Of a stretch of 64,000 bases of DNA, positions 26,979 through 34,758 are shown piece after piece (position 1 is the stretch's first letter; every line of letters begins with the position of its first letter). Where the stretch lies: positions 6,138,001-6,202,000 of the forward strand of contig NZ_JADBEK010000001.1 in NCBI RefSeq assembly GCF_014873145.1. The letters run 5' to 3'. The stretch comes from Nonomuraea angiospora. Its GTDB lineage: Bacteria > Actinomycetota > Actinomycetes > Streptosporangiales > Streptosporangiaceae. The notes below the pieces were generated by a model. That model saw nothing but the letters and a program-made list of their open reading frames with translations. It made no database searches and had not been told where the DNA came from. Position numbers and translations under genes: made by a program.

Positions 26979-27302
26979 ACCGCATCCTTCACATATACAT
27001 CGGATGTCTCGATTCATGATGCTCGTGCGACCAGGCAGAGTGTGTCAAGGGTGATAAGAGGGATACATCCGATCCGTGACCTCGGAAGACACACCCTGGG
27101 GGTGGTAGATGCCTGTGAAACGACTTTACCGCTCCGATGGCTGCGTTCACATACACGAATTGACGCCCCCACATACATCGGAGGTAAACCCCACCCCAAC
27201 CCCACACCCCCGCCTGCCACATCAGCCGCCGACGGCAAGCACCTGCTCCACGACAATCCACCCCCACGACCAGCCCCTCAGGGCCACCGCCCAGCCTGGG
27301 TC
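26979..27302 (-). promoter_or_regulatory. Promoter/operator region of the L-fucose operon
   Basis: This 324-base gap has no gene. The palindrome ACATCGGATGT (26997-27007) lies between promoter and start; on the operon strand it reads AGACATCCGATGT, identical to the core of the GntR gene's own operator. Degenerate copies are ACATCCGATCC (27065-27075) and ACATCGGAGGT (27175-27185). A TTGACA (27048 down to 27043 on the minus strand) could be a -35 element. Several sites on one side suggest cooperative repression. Confidence 0.65.
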
Positions 27303-28535
27303 TCAGTTGTCAGCTGGATGATCAGATTCACGGGAAGGACCTTCGGCCGGCGCCGCGGCGGGTGCCGGCCGGGGCGAGGCGATCCGGTTGGCGACGACCG
27401 CCAGGACCGCGCCTGCCACGGCTGCGGCCGCGGCGGCGCCGAAGGCGGCGGCGCCGGTGTCGTGGGGACCGGTGAGCCGGCCGGCGACGGCGGTGCCCAG
27501 GCCGTAGCCGGCCCACATGAAGGTGTTGAGCCAGGCGAAGACCTCGGTGCGGTAGCGGGCGGGGGTGTGGTCGGCGAGCAGGGCCGGCACGACCGCGTCC
27601 CGCGGCCCGGTCACCAGCCCGACAAGAGTGATCAGTACAGCGAGGGTCACGAAGCCGGGCGCCCAGCTTCCGCCGAGCAGGACGGCCGCCTCGGCGAGCG
27701 AGAGCAGGACGAGCAGCCGCCCGCCGGTGAGGGGCCAGGCCCGTGCGCCGTACCCGAGGGTGCCGAGGAGGGCGCCGGCCGACAGCAGCCCCATCAGCAC
27801 GCCGGCGGAGGCGGCGGAGCCGAAGGTGGTGGCCGAGGCAACCGTGGCGATGCGCAGGCAGCCGAAGGTGAAGGTGCCGAAGGCGGCGATGGTCAGCAGC
27901 AGGAGGGTAGGCCGGTGGGTGAGCGGCCCGGCCAGGTGGAGCCTGCCCGGCGGGGTGGGCGCCACTTGCCGTACCACGGGGGAGGCCAGGAGGAGCGCGG
28001 TGCCGAGCAGGACGGCGGCGCCGGCGGCGGCCACCACGCCGTAGGCCGGAACGACCAGGGTCAGCACCGGCACGAGCAGGGGGCCGGCGATGAACGTCAG
28101 CTCGTTGACGGCGTTGTCCACCGCATAGGCGGCGGGCAGGGACGCGACGGGGACGAGGCGCGGCCAGGCGCCTCTGACGACCGAGCCGGCCGGCGGGGTG
28201 GTGGCGCCGAGCAGTGCCGCAGCGCCGATCATCAGCGCAGGCGGGGCCATGAGGAGGAGAGCGTAGGCGAGGGCGTGGGCGGCCAGGTAACCGGTCAGGG
28301 CCGAGCGGGGGCCGTACCGGTCGGCGATGCGCCCGCCGAGCGGCGCGCACAGGGCCAGGGCCAGCGCGTGGCCGGTGAGCACGAGGCCGGCGGTGGCGTA
28401 GGAGCCGAGCCGGTCGACGGCGGCCAGCAGCAGGGCGAGGCTGAGCACGGGTGTCCCCAGCTTGACGAGGAGCCCTGTGACGAGCAGGCGAGGGACGCCC
28501 GGCTGGGCGAGCAGGCGTCGATAGGGCGCAAACAT
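27303..28535 (-). CDS. MFS transporter
   Basis: A 410-residue membrane protein with about twelve hydrophobic segments and the MFS loop GGRIADRYGPRSALTG after the second segment. It starts MFAPYRRLLAQPGVPRL and has a soluble acidic C-terminus (EGPSRESDHPADN). Substrate unknown; the class is typical of small-molecule efflux. It diverges from a CGNR zinc-finger regulator gene 64 bases away, the arrangement expected for a pump under local control. Confidence 0.87.
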   Translation of the reverse strand: MFAPYRRLLAQPGVPRLLVTGLLVKLGTPVLSLALLLAAVDRLGSYATAGLVLTGHALALALCAPLGGRIADRYGPRSALTGYLAAHALAYALLLMAPPALMIGAAALLGATTPPAGSVVRGAWPRLVPVASLPAAYAVDNAVNELTFIAGPLLVPVLTLVVPAYGVVAAAGAAVLLGTALLLASPVVRQVAPTPPGRLHLAGPLTHRPTLLLLTIAAFGTFTFGCLRIATVASATTFGSAASAGVLMGLLSAGALLGTLGYGARAWPLTGGRLLVLLSLAEAAVLLGGSWAPGFVTLAVLITLVGLVTGPRDAVVPALLADHTPARYRTEVFAWLNTFMWAGYGLGTAVAGRLTGPHDTGAAAFGAAAAAAVAGAVLAVVANRIASPRPAPAAAPAEGPSRESDHPADN

Positions 28536-28599
28536 GGCGGCTCCGTTACCATCTAACTGGATTACGCCTATGACATAGCAGAAGGGTGTTACCAGTCAA

Positions 28600-29163
28600 G
28601 TGGAAATAGCCTGTAACGTGACCCGACAGGCTCCCCTGATCGCCGAGCTGGTCAACCTGGCCACGGCGCGCTGGCGGGGCGGCGCCTCAGTGCAGCCACT
28701 GGCAGGCGAGAACCTGGCGACGACGTTCGCCACCCAGCTCCGCGACCCCGCAAGCGCGGCCCTGCGCGCGGCCCCGGACACGGGGCGACACCTGGCAGAG
28801 CTGGCCGCCGAGCTGCGACAGGCGCTGTTGGCCGAGCATCCGGCGGACCAGGCCGCCCGCATCAACGCCATGATCCGCAGGTACGGCGCGCAACCGTACC
28901 TGACCGAGGACGTCGGCCAGCCGTTCCACCTGCACTTCCACGGTTCGGGCGGCACCCCGGTGGAGGCCCTGGGCGGCGAGTTCGCCACGGCGCTGGCCCT
29001 CATCGTGGACGGCTACGGCCCCGACCGCTTCGGACAGTGCGCGGCGCACCAGTGCGAGGCGGTCTACATCGACCTGACCCGCAACGCCTCGCGCCGCTAC
29101 TGCAGCGCGGCATGTACGGCTCGCGCCAAGACCGCCGCCTACCGCAGCCGCCGCCAACCCTGA
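28600..29163 (+). CDS. CGNR zinc-finger regulator (ABATE domain)
   Basis: A 187-residue protein: N-terminal ABATE-like helical domain (LIAELVNLATARW, AAELRQALLAE) and a C-terminal treble-clef zinc finger with CAAHQCEAVYID, RRYCSAACTARAKTAAYR, in which the signature CGNR is replaced by CSAA. Such proteins are putative DNA-binding stress regulators. GTG 28600 is taken as start; GTG 28618 is possible. It is divergent from the MFS gene. Confidence 0.82.
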   Translation: MEIACNVTRQAPLIAELVNLATARWRGGASVQPLAGENLATTFATQLRDPASAALRAAPDTGRHLAELAAELRQALLAEHPADQAARINAMIRRYGAQPYLTEDVGQPFHLHFHGSGGTPVEALGGEFATALALIVDGYGPDRFGQCAAHQCEAVYIDLTRNASRRYCSAACTARAKTAAYRSRRQP

Positions 29164-29631
29164 TCAAGCCTTGTAGTACTCGCGCATGAGACGGGACGCC
29201 CAGGCCGGTTGCCGGACCGGGTCGGTGGGCGCGAATTCGACCAGGTACGGCTTGATGTCCAGCACAGGAGTGCCGTCCAGCGCGTCCAGGCCGGCCACGT
29301 GCAGGTCGCGGCCGTCGACGGCCAGCAGCCGGCACACCGACACGCCGAGCCGGTTCGGCCGGTACGGCCCGCGGTGCGCGAACACACCGACGAGCGGGCC
29401 GTCGGGATTCTTGCGCGGCGGTCGCGGCCGGATCTGCACGTCCGCCTCGTCGATGCGGTCGAACTGGAAGACGATCTCCAGGTGGGAGAACTCCTGCAGG
29501 CCCTGCAGGGCCGACGCCTCGAGATGATCGTCCAGCCGGATGACGGCCTTGGTGTCGTACCAGTTGTCCTCGTACATCTCGGCCCGTCCGCCAAGGACGC
29601 GGGCGACGGGGGTCAGGATGACGCCGTCCAT
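29164..29631 (-). CDS. TrmO-like tRNA N6-methyltransferase domain protein
   Basis: A 155-residue protein of the TsaA/YaeB/TrmO beta-barrel family: MDGVILTPVARVLGGRAEMY, EFSHLEIVFQFDRID, GPLVGVFAHRGPYRPNRLGVSVCRLL and LDALDGTPVLDIKPYL. E. coli TrmO methylates t6A37 of tRNA-Thr with SAM; short forms like this keep the core barrel but lack the C-terminal domain. The ATG overlaps the stop of a 13-codon mini-frame made by a local tandem duplication, and may be translationally coupled to it. Confidence 0.82.
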   Translation of the reverse strand: MDGVILTPVARVLGGRAEMYEDNWYDTKAVIRLDDHLEASALQGLQEFSHLEIVFQFDRIDEADVQIRPRPPRKNPDGPLVGVFAHRGPYRPNRLGVSVCRLLAVDGRDLHVAGLDALDGTPVLDIKPYLVEFAPTDPVRQPAWASRLMREYYKA

Positions 29632-29693
29632 CACGAGTCTCCCCCCGTGGGGGTCAGGATGACGCCGTCCATCACGAGTCTCCCCTCGTGGAG
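29608..29693. repeat. 43-bp tandem duplication across the TetR/TrmO junction
   Basis: Two near-identical units read GGGGTCAGGATGACGCCGTC and continue CATCACGAGTCTCCCC. Each holds the TetR stop and TrmO start in the form TGATG on the minus strand. The upstream copy therefore encodes an extra mini-frame MDGVILTPTGGDS, whose TGA again overlaps the true TrmO ATG. Confidence 0.85.
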
Positions 29694-30316
29694 CAGAGCT
29701 GGGCGCGAAGGGTCTCGCCGACCCACCGCTCCCAGCGCTCGCGCGTCCATCCTCGCTCGCGAACGAACAGCAAATACAGCTCGGGGCTGAGCAGGCCGTA
29801 GAGCACGTCGGCGGCTTCCTCCACCGACAGCTCGGCGCGCGCCCCGGGTTTGCCGACAAGAGCCTTGGCGGCACCCTGCTGGACGACATATCGGGGATCG
29901 ACCTCGTACGACCACAGCGCGGCCACCTCGGGGTCGCTCGCGGCCGCCGCCTCCAGCACCCTGCCGATCGGTGCGACGCGTTCCAGGATCGAGGTCGCGC
30001 CCTCGACGTAGGGGCGAAGCATGTCCTCGGCGGTTTCGGCGGCCAGCGCGGCGACGTACCACGGCCGGTCCATCGTGGCCACCGGCTCGTCATCGCCCGC
30101 GATCGTGACGTCGACCAGCTCCTTGAGCAGGGCGCGTTTGTTGCCGAAGACGAAGTAGATCGTCTGAACCGCGACGCCGGCCTTGTCGGCGACGTCCTGA
30201 AGATTCGTCGCGCCATATCCGTCCTGCACGAACAGCTCCAGCGCCGCCGCGAGGATACGCCGGCGCGTCTCCTTGGCCTTCTGCACTCTCTTGTTCGTCC
30301 GCTTGACATCGCTCAT
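29672..30316 (-). CDS. TetR-family regulator
   Basis: A 214-residue TetR protein: basic tail SDVKRTNKRVQKAKETRRRI, then HTH DVADKAGVAVQTIYFVFGNK (residues 40-60), and a ligand domain with WYVAALAAETAEDMLRPYVEG. Paired CTAGAG/CTCTAG palindromes sit in the short gap to the divergent ABM-domain gene, the likely target. The C-terminal tail STRGDS is encoded by the first bases of the 43-bp duplicated unit. Confidence 0.88.
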   Translation of the reverse strand: MSDVKRTNKRVQKAKETRRRILAAALELFVQDGYGATNLQDVADKAGVAVQTIYFVFGNKRALLKELVDVTIAGDDEPVATMDRPWYVAALAAETAEDMLRPYVEGATSILERVAPIGRVLEAAAASDPEVAALWSYEVDPRYVVQQGAAKALVGKPGARAELSVEEAADVLYGLLSPELYLLFVRERGWTRERWERWVGETLRAQLCSTRGDS

Positions 30317-30318
30317 GG

Positions 30319-30361
30319 CTAGAGTTTATCTCTAGATTTATTCACTAGAAGTCAACTCTAG
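30319..30361. promoter_or_regulatory. Two palindromes in the TetR/ABM intergenic region
   Basis: CTAGAG-TTTAT-CTCTAG (30319-30335) and CTAGA-AGTCAAC-TCTAG (30345-30361) have their centres 26 bases apart, between divergent starts. A TetR-type operator pair is the simplest reading. Confidence 0.55.
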
Positions 30362-30376
30362 AGAGTAGGTCCAGCT

Positions 30377-30667
30377 ATGACGGTCATCAGCGTCACCCGT
30401 TTCCAGGCCGATCCCGCTGACGCCGAGCAGGTTCAGGCTCGGCACGCCGCTCTGGTCACCGCGATCAGAGCCACTCAGTCCGGCCTCACCGAGGCGCGCC
30501 TCGGCCGGCTGGACGACGAGACGTGGGTCGGCGTCTGGCGTTGGGACTCGGCCGCCAGCCTGCAGGCGGCCCGCCAGGCCGCGCCCGGCACCCCCGCGGC
30601 CACCGCAGCGTTCGCGCTGGCCCGCGATGTCACGGCGCAGGACATCGAGGTCCTGGCAGAGCTCTGA
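30377..30667 (+). CDS. Small ABM-type (antibiotic biosynthesis monooxygenase) domain protein
   Basis: A 96-residue dimeric alpha+beta-barrel-like protein: ISVTRFQADPADAEQVQARHAALV forms strand and helix, then LTEARLGRLDDETWVGVWRWDS. Such domains act as cofactor-free monooxygenases, haem binders or small stress proteins. It is expressed divergently from a TetR gene and probably repressed by it. Substrate unknown. Confidence 0.75.
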   Translation: MTVISVTRFQADPADAEQVQARHAALVTAIRATQSGLTEARLGRLDDETWVGVWRWDSAASLQAARQAAPGTPAATAAFALARDVTAQDIEVLAEL

Positions 30668-30723
30668 CGACCCTGCCCCGGCCCCCGAACCCGGGAGCCG
30701 GGGCTCCCCGGACCAAGAAGATG

Positions 30724-31205
30724 ACACGATCGCAATCGACGCATTGACCGAGGTCTACGGATCGGCGCAGGCCCGGGCGGTCGACGAGGCACCCCCGCAC
30801 ATCCCCTCGACGCAGGCCCGGGCGGTCGCTGAGGCACCCCCGCACATCCCCTCGACGCAGGCCCGGGCGGTCGCTGAGGCGCCCCCGCACATCCCCTCGA
30901 CGCAGGCCCGGGCGGTCGCTGAGGCGCCCCCGCACATCCCCTCGACGCGGCCCAGGCGGTCGATGAGGTGCCCCCGCACATCCCCGCCGGATCGGTCTTC
31001 GGTTTCTTGGGACCCAACGGCGCCGGCAAGACCTCCACCAAGATGCCGGCCGGCCTGCTCACCCCCACCTACGGGATGCGCGTCGAGGGCGCGGCGCCGC
31101 CCCGGTTCGACGCCGTCACCCGCGACAGCCTCACCACGATCAGCGTGCGGGTGAGCGGCCCACGCGAGGTGTACGACGCGGTCGAGCGCCTGCGCCCAGG
31201 GGGGC
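30724..31205 (+). pseudogene. ABC-transporter ATPase remnant with in-frame repeat expansion
   Basis: IAIDALTEVYG is the first strand of a DrrA/ABC-2-type ATPase. The sequence then runs through five copies of a 45-bp repeat before HIPAGSVFGFLGPNGAGKTST (Walker A) and AGLLTPTYG in a shifted frame. The original junction was probably VYGS-AQAVDEV-PPHIPAGS, and that segment has been amplified. Nothing resembling the signature motif, Walker B or D-loop follows; instead there is VEGAAPPRFDAVTRD and then low-complexity repeats. Without the C-loop and Walker B it cannot hydrolyse ATP. Confidence 0.75.
30767..30990. repeat. 45-bp minisatellite, five units
   Basis: Units begin at 30767, 30812, 30857, 30902 and 30947, each starting GCAGGCCCGGGCGGTCGCTG or a close variant. 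Because 45 is divisible by three, units 1-4 keep frame and encode AQARAVAEAPPHIPS. Unit 5 is the least altered ancestral-looking copy and differs by a one-base length change that shifts frame. Confidence 0.9.
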
Positions 31206-31435
31206 CGGCCAGCGGCTCCCGTTCGGACGGCCAGTGGCTCCCGTTCGGACGGCCAACGGCTCGCGCGCTTCCCGTCACCAACCGAGGCCACCGAACGAGG
31301 CCACCGAGCGAGCCACCGAGCGCGCCACCGACCGAGACCGCCGAGCAAGCCGCCGAGCGCGCCACCGACCGAGACCGCCGAGCGCGCCACCGACCGAGGC
31401 CGCCGAGCGCGCCGCCGAGCGAGTCCGCCTTCGTC
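31205..31435. repeat. Short tandem repeats after the ABC remnant
   Basis: Two copies of a 23-bp unit with GGCTCCCGTTCGGACGGCCA (31214-31259) are followed by about 150 bases built from variants of GAGGCCACCGA and GCGCCACCGACC. Frames through it are low-complexity (Arg, Ala, Pro or Ser, Val, Ala) and I do not consider them coding. Confidence 0.75.
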
Positions 31436-31552
31436 GGTGACCCCGGGGAGCTGGCACAAGCCGCATCACCCGATGAATGCCCGACCTCGGTGGACCCCTT
31501 GTGGAGCCGTTTCGCCACTACATTGCCCCTTGACGGTCGTACAGGGACGTAA

Positions 31553-31566
31553 TAGAACACGTTTCA
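31553..31566. promoter_or_regulatory. KstR-consensus operator before the CYP125-like gene
   Basis: TAGAACACGTTTCA matches all eight fixed positions of TnnAACnnGTTnnA and ends 41 bases before the preferred start. Confidence 0.75.
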
Positions 31567-31607
31567 AGTAGTAGTAAACCAAGCGCTTGATCAAGAGGGT
31601 GAATCTG

Positions 31608-32792
31608 GTGCACATCGACCTCGTCGACAGGGACATTTACGCAACCACCGGACCACCACACGAGCAGCTCGCCTGGCTCCGCGCGAACTCCCCCGTCCAC
31701 TGGCACGAGGGCGAGCCCGGATTCTGGGCCATCACCCGATACGAGGACGTCGTCCATGTATCGCGGCACTCCGACCGATTCTCCTCGTACAAGAAGCTCG
31801 CCCTGTTCGAAGAGCTGACCCAGGAACAGATCGACCTCCAGCGCCACATGATGCTCAACCAGGACCCGCCCGAGCACACGAGACGGCGTTCCCTGGTCAA
31901 CCGCGGCTTCACGCCGCGCACGATCGGCGCCCTCGAAGAGCACATCCGCGACATCTGCGACGACCTCCTGGACAAGTGCACCGGCGAGATCGACTTCGTC
32001 ACCGAAGTCGCCGCACCACTCCCCCTGTACGTGATCTGCGAATTGCTCGGCGCGCCCGTGGCCGACCGCGACAAGCTCTTCACCTGGTCCAACCGCATGA
32101 TCGGCAGCCAGGACCCCGACTACTCGGAGACTCCCGAGGTGGGCTCGGCCGCCGCCATGGAGGTCTACGCCTACGCCAACGAACTCGCGACACGGCGCAG
32201 GGACACACCGAAGAACGACATCGTCACCAAGCTCCTCCAGCCCAACGAGCACGGCGAGACGCTTGACCAGGACGAGTTCAACCTGTTCATCCTCCTGCTC
32301 GCCGTCGCCGGCAACGAGACGACCCGCAACGCGGCCTCCGGCGGCATGCTCACCCTCTTCGAGCACCCGGACCAGTGGGCCCGCCTGGTCGCCGACCCCA
32401 CCCTCGCCAAGACAGCGGCCGACGAGATCGTCCGCTGGGTCTCCCCGGTCAACCTCTTCCGCCGCACCTCCACCACCGACCAGGTGCTGGGCGGGCAGGA
32501 GATCAAGGCCGACGACAAGGTCGTGGTCTTCTACGCCGCCGCCAACCGCGATCCCGCGGTCTTCTCCGACCCCGAAGTCTTCGACATCACCCGCGACCCG
32601 AACCCGCACATCGGCTTCGGCGGCGGCGGAGCTCACTTCTGCCTGGGCAACCACCTGGCCAAACTCGAGCTCCGAGTCCTTTTTGAACAACTGGCCCGCC
32701 GACGCCCCAAACTCCGCCAAACGGGCTCCGCGCGCCGGCTTCGCTCGAACTTCATCAACGGCATCAAGGAACTTCCTGTCGCGGTCGGCTGA
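31608..32792 (+). CDS. Cytochrome P450, CYP125-like steroid C26-hydroxylase
   Basis: A 394-residue P450 from GTG 31608 (AAGAGGG eight bases upstream); TTG 31587 is an alternative. It has the I-helix AVAGNETTRNA, the ExxR helix in ADEIVRWVSPV and the haem loop FGGGGAHFCLGNHLA with Cys345. Stretches such as FTWSNRMIGSQDPDY, DEFNLFILLLAVAGNETTRN, KTAADEIVRW and RLRSNFINGIKELPV closely parallel mycobacterial CYP125, which hydroxylates and oxidises the terminal methyl of cholesterol. The KstR-type operator just upstream supports this. Electrons would come from a ferredoxin such as the one encoded at 44.4 kb. CYP142 or CYP124 function cannot be excluded. Confidence 0.85.
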   Translation: MHIDLVDRDIYATTGPPHEQLAWLRANSPVHWHEGEPGFWAITRYEDVVHVSRHSDRFSSYKKLALFEELTQEQIDLQRHMMLNQDPPEHTRRRSLVNRGFTPRTIGALEEHIRDICDDLLDKCTGEIDFVTEVAAPLPLYVICELLGAPVADRDKLFTWSNRMIGSQDPDYSETPEVGSAAAMEVYAYANELATRRRDTPKNDIVTKLLQPNEHGETLDQDEFNLFILLLAVAGNETTRNAASGGMLTLFEHPDQWARLVADPTLAKTAADEIVRWVSPVNLFRRTSTTDQVLGGQEIKADDKVVVFYAAANRDPAVFSDPEVFDITRDPNPHIGFGGGGAHFCLGNHLAKLELRVLFEQLARRRPKLRQTGSARRLRSNFINGIKELPVAVG

Positions 32793-32981
32793 CCCCTGGC
32801 GCAGCCACCACAGGCAATCCGCCTCACCCCTTACACCGCTCGCCACAACGGCCTATTGGTGGTCAGAACAACACACGACAGCACGGTCCAGCCCACCCAG
32901 CCCGACGTTCCGCCAAGAACGCCCCACCAAGGCTCCGGCGTGACGCGCGGCCGGCGCCACGGCGTAACGCCCAGCCCCCCC

Positions 32982-33300
32982 TGCGGCGTAACGTCCGGTT
33001 GACGCTGCGGCGTAACGCCCAGCCCATCCTGCGGTGTGACGTCCGGCTGACACTGCGGTGCAGCTGATGCTCCGGCGTGGCGCCTGGCCAACATTCGGGC
33101 ACGGCGCCCAGCCACCAGCCCGGCGCGGGTGCCCGGCCAACGTTTGGGCACAACACCCAGCCACCAGCCCGGTGCGCGTGCCCGGCCAACGTTTGGGCAC
33201 AACACCCAGCCACCAGCCCGGTGCGCGTGCCCGGCCAACGTTTAGGCACGACACCCAGCCACCAGCCCGGTGCCAGTGCCCGGCCGACGTTTGGGCGCGG
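32982..33300. repeat. Adjacent 24-bp and 49-bp minisatellites
   Basis: The 24-bp array has units at 32982, 33006, 33030 and 33054 starting TGCGGYGTRACG. The 49-bp array has units at 33083, 33132, 33181, 33230 and a partial one at 33279, starting CCCGGCCAACGTTTGGGCAC; the first is the most diverged and the middle ones are nearly identical. They fill the gap between the P450 and DUF559 genes. The frames crossing them give repetitive translations, and I regard them as noncoding. Confidence 0.88.
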
Positions 33301-33304
33301 AGGT

Positions 33305-34330
33305 CTAACCGGCACCTGGCGTGGAGGATTGGAGGGGCCGGTGGCTGGTTAATCGGAAGCGGGAGCGGCGGCGGGCGGCTCGGATGCGGCGGAGGATGTG
33401 GTTGGTGCGCTCCGGGCCGGGCTGCCAGCCGCATTCGATCAGGGCGTTGGCCACGTGATGGAGGAGGTCGGCGATCTGGCCGGGGATGACGTCTCGGCGG
33501 ACGGCGATCACGCGCCAGCCGCGGCGGCGAAGCTCCTCGCGGCGGTCCTCATCGCGTTGCTGGTCGGCGGGTGAGGTGTGATGCTCCTGGCCGTCGTACT
33601 CCACTGCGACCTTGAACTCCTCCCAGCCCAGGTCGAGATAGGCGAACCGATCGTGGTCCAGTTCGACCCGGATTTGGGTGGTGGGTCTGGGGAGGCCGCC
33701 TTCCACAAGGATGACCCGGAGCCAGCTCTCCCTGGGAGAGGCGGCGCCCCCGTCAGCGAGGCTGAGGGTGTCGCGTAGGCGCCAGGAGTTGAGCGGGCGG
33801 CGCCACAGAGCTTCGAGATCGACGCCCCGGCGTACGAACTGGTCGAGGATCGCCACCGCCTCCGTGCGGGGCAACCAGCGGGCGCAGTCGAGGGCTGTGC
33901 GTTCCATGGTGGTGAGGCGGACGCCCTTGTGCATGGTGATGTCTTCCGGAGGCAGCGGCGCCGGGTAGGTGACGCAGCCTGGGAGAGCCAGGTGGCCGGG
34001 GGCGATCAGCTCTATGGGCCAGTCGGCTTCTGGGGTGTGCAGGACGTTCAGGCCCCAGATGTGGGCGGACGTCTGGCGGCAGACGACGGCCTGCGGGATC
34101 GCTCGGGTGATTCGGGCGGTCCGCTCAGCGAGCGATGGTGGGGTGGGTGGCGTCTCCCTCTTTGGAAGGCCGTGATCGGTCTCTTCCTGGATGGGAGGTG
34201 GGTCTTTCGGGGGTGCTGCCCTGGGAGCCGCTGTCCCTCTGTTGGGGGCTGCAGCTCCAGGAGGGGGTGCCGCGGGTGCTGGTGGGTCGCTTGGCGTGGT
34301 GAGCCGGGTGGGGTGGGCAGCGTGGTGCAT
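33305..34330 (-). CDS. DUF559 endonuclease-like protein with AbiEi-like N-terminus
   Basis: Up to 341 residues. The first 65 are Pro/Ala-rich and may be untranslated. The middle part (TARITRAIPQAVVCRQTSAHIWGL, GVRLTTMERTALDCARWLP) resembles the winged-helix/antitoxin-like domain of AbiEi proteins. The C-terminal part is a PD-(D/E)XK-like DUF559 (Vsr-fold) domain: LDLGWEEFKVAVEYDGQEHH, RREELRRRGWRVIAVRRDVI. The D-ExK-type residues (Asp, Glu and Lys in that stretch) are plausible catalytic ligands. Such proteins are frequent in actinomycetes; function is unknown, possibly DNA cleavage. Confidence 0.72.
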   Translation of the reverse strand: MHHAAHPTRLTTPSDPPAPAAPPPGAAAPNRGTAAPRAAPPKDPPPIQEETDHGLPKRETPPTPPSLAERTARITRAIPQAVVCRQTSAHIWGLNVLHTPEADWPIELIAPGHLALPGCVTYPAPLPPEDITMHKGVRLTTMERTALDCARWLPRTEAVAILDQFVRRGVDLEALWRRPLNSWRLRDTLSLADGGAASPRESWLRVILVEGGLPRPTTQIRVELDHDRFAYLDLGWEEFKVAVEYDGQEHHTSPADQQRDEDRREELRRRGWRVIAVRRDVIPGQIADLLHHVANALIECGWQPGPERTNHILRRIRAARRRSRFRLTSHRPLQSSTPGAG

Positions 34331-34479
34331 GGCGCCCAGGGTGCTATGGCAGGGCTCGATGGCGGGTGGCCGAATGGGGTTCTGTGGACGGGGTGAGGTT
34401 ATCCACAGGGTCTGGGACGGCGTGCCGACCCCGAGTGCCTGCCCGAGCTGGTCACCCGCCCGAGCGGGGCAGGGTCGGG

Positions 34480-34735
34480 GGGTGCCGGGCCGAGCTGCGA
34501 GGCCAGGGGGCGCGAGGCCAGAGGGCGCCGAGCCAGGGGGCGCCGAGCCAGGGGGGCGCGGGGCCGGGGTGCGGGGCCAGGGGGGTGCCGGGCCAGGGGG
34601 GTGCCGGGCCAGGGGCGCGAGGCCAGAGGGCGCCGAGCCAGGGGGTGCGGGGCCGGGGTGCGGGGCCGGGGTGCGGGGCCGGGGTGCGGGGCCGGGGTGC
34701 GGGGCCGGGGTGCGGTTGGGAGAGCCTGCGTGGTG
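34480..34735. repeat. G-rich tandem repeats upstream of the DUF559 gene
   Basis: Variants of GCGAGGCCAGAGGGCGCC and GAGCCAGGGGG are followed by about six copies of a 13-base unit GGGGTGCGGGGCC (34650-34715). Runs of three to six guanines at short spacing could form G-quadruplexes on this strand. The stretch separates the DUF559 start from the DUF2000 stop and contains no gene. Confidence 0.8.
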
Positions 34736-34758
34736 GGGATTGTGGTGGAATTAGCGGG

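Noticed and set aside
26730..28556. A 608-codon open frame on the plus strand
   Set aside because: It runs antisense to the FAH and MFS genes and through a promoter region; the translation is a Gly/Gln/Arg-rich shadow without family features.
30767..30990. Repeat array as a CRISPR or as a repeat-domain protein
   Set aside because: The units abut without spacers, and the frame is broken beyond unit 5 next to a severed Walker A motif.
33083..33300. Regular direct repeats resembling a CRISPR array
   Set aside because: The 49-bp units are contiguous with no unique spacers and there are no cas genes; it is a minisatellite.
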